A stretch of DNA of 13,954 bases, taken from Synechococcaceae bacterium WB8_1B_136. GTDB taxonomy: Bacteria > Cyanobacteriota > Cyanobacteriia > PCC-6307 > Cyanobiaceae. The stretch covers positions 1 through 13,954 of the forward strand of contig RGNC01000040.1 of NCBI GenBank assembly GCA_010029175.1, in the 5' to 3' direction. Position 1 is the first letter of the stretch. The number at the start of each line of letters is the position of its first letter. The notes under the pieces are model-generated. The model was not told the origin of the DNA. It searched no databases and saw nothing but the letters and a program-made list of their open reading frames with translations. Made by a program: the position numbers and the translations under genes. Below, one piece after another: positions 7,551-13,954 of this stretch.

Positions 7551-7672
7551 GGAATGTGTTTGGGATCAGTCTGGGCAACTATCTCCTGTTCTTCGCTGCT
7601 GCGGTTCAGGCCGTCAGCATCCCGTGACGGCTGGCCGATGGCGCCAGGGCCCTTGCACCGCTGCTGCGGACA

Positions 7673-7699
7673 CAAAAAAGCGGCAGGTTCACTGCCGCT
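7673..7699 (-). terminator. intrinsic (rho-independent) terminator of cpcG
   Basis: On the minus strand, AGCGGCAG (7699-7692), a five-base loop (7691-7687) and CTGCCGCT (7686-7679) form a perfect eight-pair stem. It runs into a run of T (7679-7674). It lies about 40 bases beyond the frame-restored stop of cpcG at 7739. The uncorrected cpcG frame would run into this hairpin and stop at 7689, inside it, which is further evidence that the true stop is at 7739. Confidence 0.92.
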
Positions 7700-7738
7700 G
7701 ATCCGGGGCTGTTTCGGGCCTGAGGCGCGGGGTTGGCC

Positions 7739-8426
7739 TCAGCGGCCCAGGCTGCGGTAGGGCACCTTGGAGAGGTAGTCGATGCTGGCATTGCCGCCGG
7801 CACCGCCGCGGGTGCGGAGGGCGGGCAGGCTGCGCACCCAGGACGATCTGGGGGAAGCCCAGGATGCCGCGGTAGTAGGCGTCGTAGCGGGGGGTGGTGA
7901 TGTTGAAGGGGGTCTCGCCCAGGTCGCGGCTGCCCACCACGCGGTTGCGGTGGTAGGGCACGGTGTCGTAGCCGAAGGCCTCGAGGTATTCCTGGCTGTT
8001 GAGGATGTCGTCAACGGCGCCCTTGATGCCGCGGGTCATGATCACCGCCGACCAGGCGATTTCCTCCGACTTGCCGTGGGTGGGGCGGCCCAGCAGCTTC
8101 TCCACCAGGTGGCGGGCCACCCGGTAGTTGCTGTTGAGGTTGTAGAAGCTGCGGGTGAAGGTGTCCGACAGGCACAGGGAGCGGATGAAGTCGCGCACCG
8201 TGATCTGGCCGTCGCGCAGCTGCGATTCCAGCGTGCGGTCGCGGTCGACCTTGAAGGCGTGGAAGAAGATCTGGCGATAGGCCGCTTCGATCACGAAGTT
8301 CTGGTCTTCGCGGTCCATGGCCTTATCCATGGACACGGCTTTCGGATCCTCATCCGAGCCCACTCGCAGATCTGCCACGCGGGAGTTCTGCGTGGTAGGC
8401 GCGTACTTGAGGAGAGGAAGGGCCAC
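7739..8426 (-). pseudogene. cpcG: phycobilisome rod-core linker polypeptide CpcG, disrupted by a one-base frameshift near its 3' end
   Basis: CpcG attaches phycocyanin rods to the allophycocyanin core of the phycobilisome on the thylakoid. The GTG start at 8426 gives MALPLLKYAPTTQNSRV, the usual CpcG N-terminus. The linker domain covers about 20-180 and includes YRQIFFHAFK, SFYNLNSNYR, EYLEAFGYD and NRVVGSRDLGETPFNITTPR. After FPQIV (residue 195) the frame drifts into an Arg/Pro-rich tail that ends at 7689. Shifting by one base at about 7841-7842 restores WVRSLPALRTRGG and the ending NASIDYLSKVPYRSLGR, with a stop at 7739, about 228 residues in all. A single extra base in the pair of G at 7841-7842 explains it. 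This could be a sequencing or assembly error or a real recent mutation. No clear ribosome site is seen. It lies downstream of the bilin lyase gene. Confidence 0.88.
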
Positions 8427-8518
8427 TCGAACTTCGGCATCCGTCGTGGCTGATCGTAGAAGTGAGCTCGTGGCCAGCCTCAGGGGGCCAGGTCAGGACT
8501 CACAGTCCGTAACGTTCC
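8427..8518 (-). promoter_or_regulatory. 92-base gap between bilin lyase gene and cpcG
   Basis: This space could hold a cpcG promoter, or the two genes may be co-transcribed. I see no clear promoter elements. Two short inverted repeats occur: TGGCC/GGCCA at 8471-8475 and 8486-8490, and GGACT/AGTCC at 8496-8500 and 8504-8508. Both have five-base arms and neither is followed by a T-run. Confidence 0.25.
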
Positions 8519-9112
8519 CTACCAACCGAGCGGCGACAGCCACTCCGGCCCGCCGCTGGCGGCAGCGGACTCGGTTTCAGGTGCGTCGCAGCGGATCTCG
8601 ATGCAGAAGGAGGCGGTGTTGGAGAGCCCCTCCACGGTGCTGCTGCGCAGGCGCACGTTCGGCCCGGCGAAGGCGAAACGCTCCCAGGAGCTCATCGTCT
8701 CGTAGTCGGTGGTGAGCAGCAGCCCATCGCGCTCATCCATGCGGAAGTGCCCAGCCACCGGCGCGGTTTCGGCGTAGCCGCGATCCCGCAGCAGCAGGCC
8801 GGCGCGGCCCCGCTCATCGGTGGGGATCAACCCGAACAGGCTCTCCCCCTCATGGGCCTCGCCGGCCTTGTCCCAGGCCATCGAGCCGCTCCAGCGCACC
8901 CGGCAACCGCCCACCAGGCCGGAGGGATCCTGGCCGTGCAGCGCGGCGATGGCCCGCAGCCGTTCATCGCCCCGCTCCAGTTCCTCCACCACGATCAGGG
9001 AGCCCCCCGCCTCAGCCCGGCGGTGCAGCAGGTGGTGGCTGCTGCGCTGGGAGCGCCAGCGGCCGCAGCTCAGCTGGAAGAAGCTGAGGGCATCGGCGAT
9101 CGGGAGGCTCAC
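8519..9112 (-). CDS. cpcS: phycobiliprotein (bilin) lyase of the CpcS/CpeS family
   Basis: Members of this family attach phycocyanobilin or phycoerythrobilin to a conserved cysteine of phycobiliprotein subunits. From GTG 9112 the product is 197 residues. Typical family features are FFQLSCGRWRSQRSSHHL (11-28), a segment AEAGGSLIVVEEL, the strand VRWSGSMAWDK (72-82), LLLRDRGYAETAPVAGHFRM (107-125) and TTDYETMSSWERFAFAGPNV followed by VRLR. The ending SFCIEIR (169-174) is the last barrel strand. A Glu/Ala/Ser-rich tail follows. The open frame extends to an ATG at 9148, but that adds a Cys/Arg-rich stretch absent from the family and would run into the divergent transporter gene. Its position upstream of cpcG fits phycobilisome assembly. 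Whether it is CpcS or CpeS in specificity is not decided here. Confidence 0.87.
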   Translation of the reverse strand: MSLPIADALSFFQLSCGRWRSQRSSHHLLHRRAEAGGSLIVVEELERGDERLRAIAALHGQDPSGLVGGCRVRWSGSMAWDKAGEAHEGESLFGLIPTDERGRAGLLLRDRGYAETAPVAGHFRMDERDGLLLTTDYETMSSWERFAFAGPNVRLRSSTVEGLSNTASFCIEIRCDAPETESAAASGGPEWLSPLGW

Positions 9113-9133
9113 GGGGCCGGGGCGGTTGCAGCG

Positions 9134-10054
9134 ATGATCGCAAGGCAACCTCCCGCGCTGTTCGCTGTGCTGTCAGGTGCCCTGGCGGCCCTGGCCGCCG
9201 CCCTGTGCTGGACCGTGTCCAGCAGCCTCTGGCGGCGGTTGCCCACCTCCCTCTCCGCGGGCCAGCTGAACCTGCTCAAGAATCTGCTGGCGCTGCTGTT
9301 GCAGCTGCCGCTGCTGCTCTGCCGTCCCTGGACCGGGAGTGGGCAGGCGTTGGCCCTGCTGGCCCTCAGCGGCGTCCTGGGGATCGCCCTGGGCGACAGC
9401 CTCTATTTCGCCGCCCTGCGGCGCCTCGGCACCCGCCGCACCCTCACCCTCGATGCCGGCGGACCAGCCTTGACGGCCGTGGCGGGCTGCCTCTGGCTGG
9501 GTGAATGGCCCACGCCCCTGCAGTGGCTTGGGGTGGGCTTGATCACCACGGCGGTGGTGCTGGTGGCCCGCCAGAAGCCCTCCACCGGAGCGCCCCTGGC
9601 GCTGGGCGCCGGCCATCAGGCCCTGGGGATCAGCCTGGCGATCGGGGCCCTGCTCTGCGGCAGTGGCGGAGCGCTGCTGGCCAGGGCGGCCCTGCGCAGT
9701 GGTGCCCTGGATCCAGTCCAGGCCGCGAGCCTGCGGCTGGCGGCGGCGGCCCTGGTGCTGCTGCCGCTGCTGCGGGGGCTGCCCCGGCCGGCGCAGAGGC
9801 CCCGTCCTGCCCAGCGGCGTTGGCCCCTCTGGCTGCTGGCCACGCTGCTGGGCACCAGTGCTGGGATCGTGTTGCAGCAGACGGCTCTGCAGCGCCTGCC
9901 CGGGGCCCTGGCGGTGTCGCTGCTGGCCACGGCGCCGGTGATGGCCCTGCCCCTGGCGCCTCTGGAGGGCGATCAACCAGGCCGGGCCGGTGTGGCGGCG
10001 GCCCTGTTGGCCTTGGCGGGCATCAGCTGCGTGGTGGCGGTGCCGGTTGGTTGA
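9134..10054 (+). CDS. EamA-family (DMT superfamily) transporter
   Basis: The product is 306 residues from ATG 9134, the normal length for a ten-helix drug/metabolite transporter. It consists of two EamA repeats, about 12-145 and 165-303, each with five hydrophobic segments. Repeat 1 contains LGIALGDSLYFAALRRLG and ends in a helix at LQWLGVGLITTAVVLV. Repeat 2 contains LGTSAGIVLQQTALQRLPGA, the matching position. Probable role: export or exchange of a small metabolite across the plasma membrane; the substrate is unknown. The frame is open far upstream but that part overlaps the lyase gene; 9134 and the GTG at 9167 are the credible starts. It is divergent from the lyase with only 21 bases between starts. 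Its 3' end overlaps the opposite-strand gene by 32 bases. Confidence 0.88.
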   Translation: MIARQPPALFAVLSGALAALAAALCWTVSSSLWRRLPTSLSAGQLNLLKNLLALLLQLPLLLCRPWTGSGQALALLALSGVLGIALGDSLYFAALRRLGTRRTLTLDAGGPALTAVAGCLWLGEWPTPLQWLGVGLITTAVVLVARQKPSTGAPLALGAGHQALGISLAIGALLCGSGGALLARAALRSGALDPVQAASLRLAAAALVLLPLLRGLPRPAQRPRPAQRRWPLWLLATLLGTSAGIVLQQTALQRLPGALAVSLLATAPVMALPLAPLEGDQPGRAGVAAALLALAGISCVVAVPVG

Positions 10055-10397
10055 GGCCGGCGATGCGGGCATCGGCTTCGGCCTGGCCCCAGCGCACCAG
10101 ATCGCTGATCTCCAGGGCCAGGGGCTGCTTGCCGCAGCCCGCGGCAATGGCCTGCAACTGCAGCGCCGACCTGGCCAGCTGCTCCACCAGCACGGGGATG
10201 AAGCTGGGGTCCACCGCCAGATTCGGCTGCCGCTCCGCCCAGGCCTGCAGCAGGGTCTGATCGGGGAGTGGGGCCTGGGGACCCCCGCCCGCCTGTTGCA
10301 GGCAGCGCAGGCTGTGGGCCAGCAGGCGCAGGTGGTGCCGTTCCAGGGCCGGCAGCAGGGTGCTCTCCAACTGCTGCAGGTCGGCTTCGCTCAGCAC
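10023..10397 (-). CDS. small helical protein coupled to sufR, unknown function
   Basis: From GTG 10397 the product is 124 residues, mostly predicted helix: LSEADLQQLESTLLPALERH, then HLRLLAHSLRCLQQA and a second helical half around FIPVLVEQLARSALQLQAIA. It has Cys32 and Cys88, no signal peptide and no membrane segment. The start overlaps the sufR stop by seven bases (GTGCTGA), a strong sign of translational coupling, so this start is preferred over the open frame to 10523. I believe a similar small protein accompanies sufR in related picocyanobacteria, but I cannot check that. Its place suggests a role with Fe-S homeostasis or SufR itself; this is inference from position only. Confidence 0.72.
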   Translation of the reverse strand: MLSEADLQQLESTLLPALERHHLRLLAHSLRCLQQAGGGPQAPLPDQTLLQAWAERQPNLAVDPSFIPVLVEQLARSALQLQAIAAGCGKQPLALEISDLVRWGQAEADARIAGLNQPAPPPRS

Positions 10398-11047
10398 GGA
10401 TCCGGCGCTGCAGCCGGCTGCAGGCGGAAACCGCAGGCGTGGCCGCCCTCCAGCAGCCAGTGCACGCGCTCCACCTGGCAGTCGGGGAAGGTGTGGCGGA
10501 TCAACTGCAATTCCTGATCGCACACACAGGGGAACTGCTCGGCGATCTTCATCACCGAACAGTGGAACTCGCTCATCACCCAGCCCTGGCCATCGGGATC
10601 CGGGTGGACCTCGGCCACGTAGCCCTCACCGCGCCGCAGTTCCACCAGTTGCGCGAGCCTCTGGGGCAGGCTTCCCTCCCCGATCCGGTGGCGGTAGTCG
10701 GCGGCCTTGTCGGCGGCCTGTTGCCGCAGCAGCTGGTCCACCAGATCGGCGGGCAGGCTGGCGGCCATGGAGGTGAGCAGCCCCAGGGCGAAGTGCTCGC
10801 TGCCGTCGGGGAAGTGGCTGCGTCCCGCCGTGGTGAGCCGCCAGCGGTTGCTGGGCCGGCCCGGGCCCTCCGCCGCAGGGCTGGCCTCCACCAGGCCATC
10901 CTCCTCGAGGGAGCGCAGGTGGCGGCGCATCACCTGCACCGACACCGCCAGCTGATCCGCCAGCTGGGCCGCTGTGACCTCGCCCTGGCGCAGCAGCAGG
11001 GTGAGGGCGGCTTCGCGGGTGGGTGCCTGCTGGGCGGGAGCGCTCAT
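10391..11047 (-). CDS. sufR: SufR, Fe-S-sensing winged-helix repressor of the suf operon
   Basis: In cyanobacteria SufR represses sufBCDS when Fe-S clusters are plentiful. The product is 218 residues from ATG 11047, matching the family's length. An N-terminal DeoR/ArsR-like winged helix covers about 10-70 (LLLRQGEVTAAQLADQLAVS, then MRRHLRSLEEDGLV and GRPSNRWRLT). The C-terminal part has the complete cysteine set for cluster binding: Cys163, Cys176, Cys190 and Cys205, spaced CX12CX13CX14C; an extra Cys174 and a terminal Cys218 are also present. The frame is open upstream to 11179, but those 44 residues are basic and Pro-rich and not part of the family. The gene is divergent from ftrC-sufB-sufC, and the shared 238-base region carries a candidate operator. 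Confidence 0.96.
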   Translation of the reverse strand: MSAPAQQAPTREAALTLLLRQGEVTAAQLADQLAVSVQVMRRHLRSLEEDGLVEASPAAEGPGRPSNRWRLTTAGRSHFPDGSEHFALGLLTSMAASLPADLVDQLLRQQAADKAADYRHRIGEGSLPQRLAQLVELRRGEGYVAEVHPDPDGQGWVMSEFHCSVMKIAEQFPCVCDQELQLIRHTFPDCQVERVHWLLEGGHACGFRLQPAAAPDPC

Positions 11048-11285
11048 AGCACGGTTGATACCACCACACCATGCCACGCGTGGGCTGGGTCTGGGGGGTT
11101 TGAACCGCGGTTGCTGGCGGGCCTGGACACCACCGGGAACAGCCCAGGCCTGTCGCGCGTCACAATGGATCCCCGCCACCCCGGCCGGCGCCGGCCTGCC
11201 CTAGGGTCGGCTTACGAAACAATCCTGTTTCGTTACTGGTTGATTCGGGGGCTCCGCAGCTCCATCCACCTTGCCCCTGCGCTCC
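11048..11285. promoter_or_regulatory. divergent regulatory region between sufR and ftrC-sufBC
   Basis: These 238 bases must carry both promoters. The clearest element is the inverted repeat at 11214-11233 (separate entry). There are also three perfect palindromes: CCACGCGTGG at 11074-11083, AACCGCGGTT at 11103-11112, and a 14-base GGCC-GGCGCC-GGCC block at 11183-11196. In a GC-rich spacer these may be chance. I cannot name -35/-10 boxes with confidence. Confidence 0.6.
11214..11233. promoter_or_regulatory. candidate SufR operator (perfect inverted repeat)
   Basis: ACGAAACA and TGTTTCGT form perfect eight-base arms around ATCC. The core reads AAC-N6-GTT, the same spacing as the CAAC-N6-GTTG repeat I recall for SufR sites in Synechocystis, though the outer bases differ (A/T instead of C/G). 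It lies 52 bases before the ftrC ATG and 166 bases before the sufR ATG, and it is AT-rich within a GC-rich spacer. Binding by SufR is inference. Confidence 0.6.
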
Positions 11286-11654
11286 ATGTCTGAAGCCCCC
11301 AGCACGCCAGTCAGCGCCAGCCCGGCCAGCGACAGCCTCGAGGTGATCCGCAAGTTCGCGGAAACCTATGCCCAGCGCACCGGCACCTATTTCTGCAGCG
11401 ATCCGGGCGTGACCGCCGTGGTGCTGGAGGGGCTGGCCCGTCATAAGGACGAGCTGGGCGGCGCCCTCTGCCCTTGCCGGCACTACGAGGACAAGCAGGC
11501 CGAGGTGGCCCAGGCCTTCTGGAATTGCCCCTGCGTGCCCATGCGCGAGCGCAAGGAGTGCCACTGCATGCTGTTCCTCACCGAGGACAACCCCTTCCGC
11601 GGCGAGAAGCAGACGATCACGCTCGACGAAGTCAAAGCCCTTACCGCCGGCTGA
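11286..11654 (+). CDS. ftrC: ferredoxin:thioredoxin reductase, catalytic (beta) subunit
   Basis: FTR passes electrons from photosynthetic ferredoxin to thioredoxin through a 4Fe-4S cluster next to a redox-active disulfide. The product is 122 residues from ATG 11286. The full motif CPC-X16-CPC-X8-CHC is present at 62-64, 81-83 and 92-94. By analogy with the Synechocystis enzyme, Cys62, Cys81, Cys83 and Cys92 hold the cluster, and Cys64 and Cys94 form the active disulfide. A further Cys37 lies in YFCSDP. The N-terminal 15 residues are Ser/Ala/Pro-rich. A TTG at 11271 would add five residues and is less likely. Its stop is 11 bases before sufB, so it very likely heads the suf transcript. The variable alpha subunit is not in this window. 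Confidence 0.97.
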   Translation: MSEAPSTPVSASPASDSLEVIRKFAETYAQRTGTYFCSDPGVTAVVLEGLARHKDELGGALCPCRHYEDKQAEVAQAFWNCPCVPMRERKECHCMLFLTEDNPFRGEKQTITLDEVKALTAG

Positions 11655-11665
11655 CGGCACCTCCC

Positions 11666-13111
<1,446 letters not shown>

Positions 13112-13189
13112 TCCCCGCCCGGCTGTTGCCCTGCCCTCGGCTGTTGCCCAGCTCCTGCCTGTTTCCATCGCTGTTTGTTTCCACCACCT
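13112..13189 (+). repeat. pyrimidine-rich sufB-sufC spacer with tandem direct repeats
   Basis: The 78-base spacer contains CGGCTGTTGCCC twice, at 13120-13131 and 13138-13149 (period 18). TGTTTCCA/TGTTTCC-like repeats follow to 13183. The region is almost free of A and offers no ribosome site before the sufC GTG. No hairpin terminator is visible. Role unknown; it may only be slippage-prone filler. Confidence 0.6.
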
Positions 13190-13954
13190 GTGATCCGTCC
13201 CGACGCTCCCGTACTGCTTGAGATCCGTGATCTCCACGCCCGGGTGGAGGACAAGGCGATCCTCAAGGGCGTGAACCTCACCCTGCGCGCCGGTGAGATC
13301 CATGCGGTGATGGGCCGCAATGGCAGCGGCAAGAGCACCCTTTCCAAGGTGCTGGCCGGCCACCCCGCCTACACCGTCACCGCTGGATCGGTGACCTACC
13401 GCGGCCAGAACCTGCTGGAGCTCGACCCCGAACAGCGGGCGCGCATCGGCGTGTTCCTCGGCTTCCAGTACCCGGTGGAGATCCCCGGGGTGAGCAACCT
13501 GGAATTCCTGCGGGTGGCCACCAATGCCCGCCGGGCGGAGCAGGGCCTTGAGGAGCTCGACACCTTCGCCTTCGAGGATCTGGTGCGGGAGCGTCTGGCG
13601 GTGGTGCAGATGGATCCGGCCTTCCTGGATCGCTCCGTGAACGAGGGCTTCAGCGGCGGTGAGAAAAAGCGCAACGAGATCCTGCAGATGGCACTGCTGG
13701 AGCCCCTGGTGGCGATCCTCGATGAAACCGATTCCGGCCTCGACATCGACGCCCTGCGCATCGTGGCCGGTGGCGTGAATCAGCTGGCCAACCCCGACAA
13801 CGCCACCCTGCTGATCACCCACTACCAGCGGCTGCTGGATGCCATCACCCCCGACTACGTGCATGTGATGGCGGCGGGCCGGATCCATCTGCACCACCGC
13901 CAGACGCTCCCGCACCAGATCCTCGAAGGCGAAGGTGTCGAGCTCCTCAAGGCC
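13190..13954 (+). CDS. sufC: SufC, ABC-type ATPase of the SufBCD complex (3' end missing and its last 23 codons foreign)
   Basis: SufC is the cytosolic ATPase that drives conformational change in SufBCD. From GTG 13190 there are 255 codons without a stop before the window edge. Walker A GRNGSGKST is at 42-50, the Q-loop at Gln93 (GFQYPVEIPG), the signature FSGGEKKR at 154-161, Walker B ILDETDSGLD at 176-185 with catalytic Glu179, and the H-loop His211 in LITHYQR. All are intact. Residues 230-232 (GRI, after MAA) are as expected. From residue 233 the reading HLHHRQTLPHQILEGEG does not resemble a SufC C-terminus, because the DNA from 13877 on is an exact reverse complement of 13544-13621 in the same gene. 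The true C-terminus, about 25-30 residues, is therefore absent. GTG is the only plausible start between the sufB stop and the first family residues. Confidence 0.95.
   Translation, partial: MIRPDAPVLLEIRDLHARVEDKAILKGVNLTLRAGEIHAVMGRNGSGKSTLSKVLAGHPAYTVTAGSVTYRGQNLLELDPEQRARIGVFLGFQYPVEIPGVSNLEFLRVATNARRAEQGLEELDTFAFEDLVRERLAVVQMDPAFLDRSVNEGFSGGEKKRNEILQMALLEPLVAILDETDSGLDIDALRIVAGGVNQLANPDNATLLITHYQRLLDAITPDYVHVMAAGRIHLHHRQTLPHQILEGEGVELLKA
13544..13621 (+). repeat. left arm of a 78-base perfect inverted repeat (native sufC sequence)
   Basis: This segment encodes sufC residues around LEELDTFAFEDLVRERLAVV and on to MDP. Every base pairs with 13877-13954 read in reverse complement. The arms are separated by 255 bases of sufC. 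The match stops at 13621/13877; the next pair (13622 T, 13876 G) is a mismatch. Confidence 0.97.
13877..13954 (-). repeat. right arm of the 78-base perfect inverted repeat (fold-back copy at the window edge)
   Basis: Reverse-complement copy of 13544-13621, running to the very last base, so its full length is unknown. It begins at sufC codon 230. The ten bases GGCCGGATCC at the junction (13877-13886) fit both the expected native GRI codons and the inverted copy, so the switch occurred at or within this microhomology. This is the pattern of a chimeric fold-back from whole-genome amplification or an assembly error at a contig end. Confidence 0.95.

Noticed and set aside
8471..8508. Short inverted repeats upstream of cpcG as a terminator of the lyase gene
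   Set aside because: Five-base arms and no T-run; too weak to call.
9173..10147. 324-codon minus-strand frame opposite the EamA transporter
   Set aside because: Gln/Arg/Gly-rich shadow of a leucine-rich membrane protein gene; no recognisable domain.
11097..11106. GGTTTGAACC, resembling a tRNA T-arm
   Set aside because: The flanking bases do not form a five-pair T-stem, and no matching anticodon, D-arm or acceptor stem could be drawn around it on either strand.
11074..11196. Three GC-rich perfect palindromes as possible operators
   Set aside because: Short self-complementary GC words are frequent at this composition; none has the AAC-N6-GTT core spacing, so only the 11214-11233 repeat was kept as operator candidate.
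11474..11665. 64-codon N-terminal extension of sufB
   Set aside because: Lies over ftrC in another frame and is not part of the SufB family; ATG 11666 gives the normal N-terminus.

Overview
The window looks like a chromosomal contig from a GC-rich picocyanobacterium of the Synechococcus/Cyanobium type. The evidence is a phycobilisome rod-core linker (CpcG), a CpcS/CpeS-type bilin lyase, a ferredoxin:thioredoxin reductase catalytic subunit, and the SufR repressor divergent from a suf operon. The window opens inside an RND transporter gene and stops inside sufC. No rRNA, tRNA, CRISPR array, insertion sequence or phage gene was recognised. No gap without a gene exceeds about 240 bases.

Layout. 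Bases 1-1385 (+) hold the 3' end of an HAE1-type RND efflux pump, overlapping by one base a four-helix membrane protein of unknown function. Bases 1354-3695 (-) hold phosphoglucomutase followed by a K+-channel-like protein. Bases 3830-4655 hold two small, convergent, cysteine-bearing exported proteins that share a hairpin terminator. Bases 4797-7541 (-) hold a DUF4912 protein, a 66-residue membrane protein and a phospholipase-D-family lipoprotein with an EF-hand loop inserted between its strands. Bases 7739-9112 (-) hold the bilin lyase and cpcG; cpcG is broken by a one-base frameshift and followed by a strong intrinsic terminator. Bases 9134-10054 (+) hold an EamA/DMT transporter. Bases 10023-11047 (-) hold sufR and a translationally coupled small protein. 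Bases 11286-13954 (+) hold ftrC, sufB and sufC.

How the genes work together. The right end is an iron-sulfur module. SufB and SufC form the scaffold and ATPase of Fe-S assembly. FtrC is itself an Fe-S enzyme that passes photosynthetic reducing power to thioredoxin. SufR, a winged-helix repressor with the full CX12CX13CX14C cysteine set, reads off in the other direction. The space between them carries a perfect inverted repeat with an AAC-N6-GTT core, a good candidate SufR operator. The lyase and CpcG both serve phycobilisome maturation. The rest is household metabolism and envelope functions.

The most unusual structure is at the right edge. The last 78 bases (13877-13954) are an exact reverse complement of 13544-13621 inside sufC. 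They replace the real SufC C-terminus from codon 233 on. This looks like a fold-back chimera (amplification or assembly artefact) at a contig end rather than biology. I found no clear evidence of a new multi-gene system. The best biological leads are the EF-hand phospholipase-D lipoprotein, the SufR-coupled small protein and the candidate operator upstream of ftrC.
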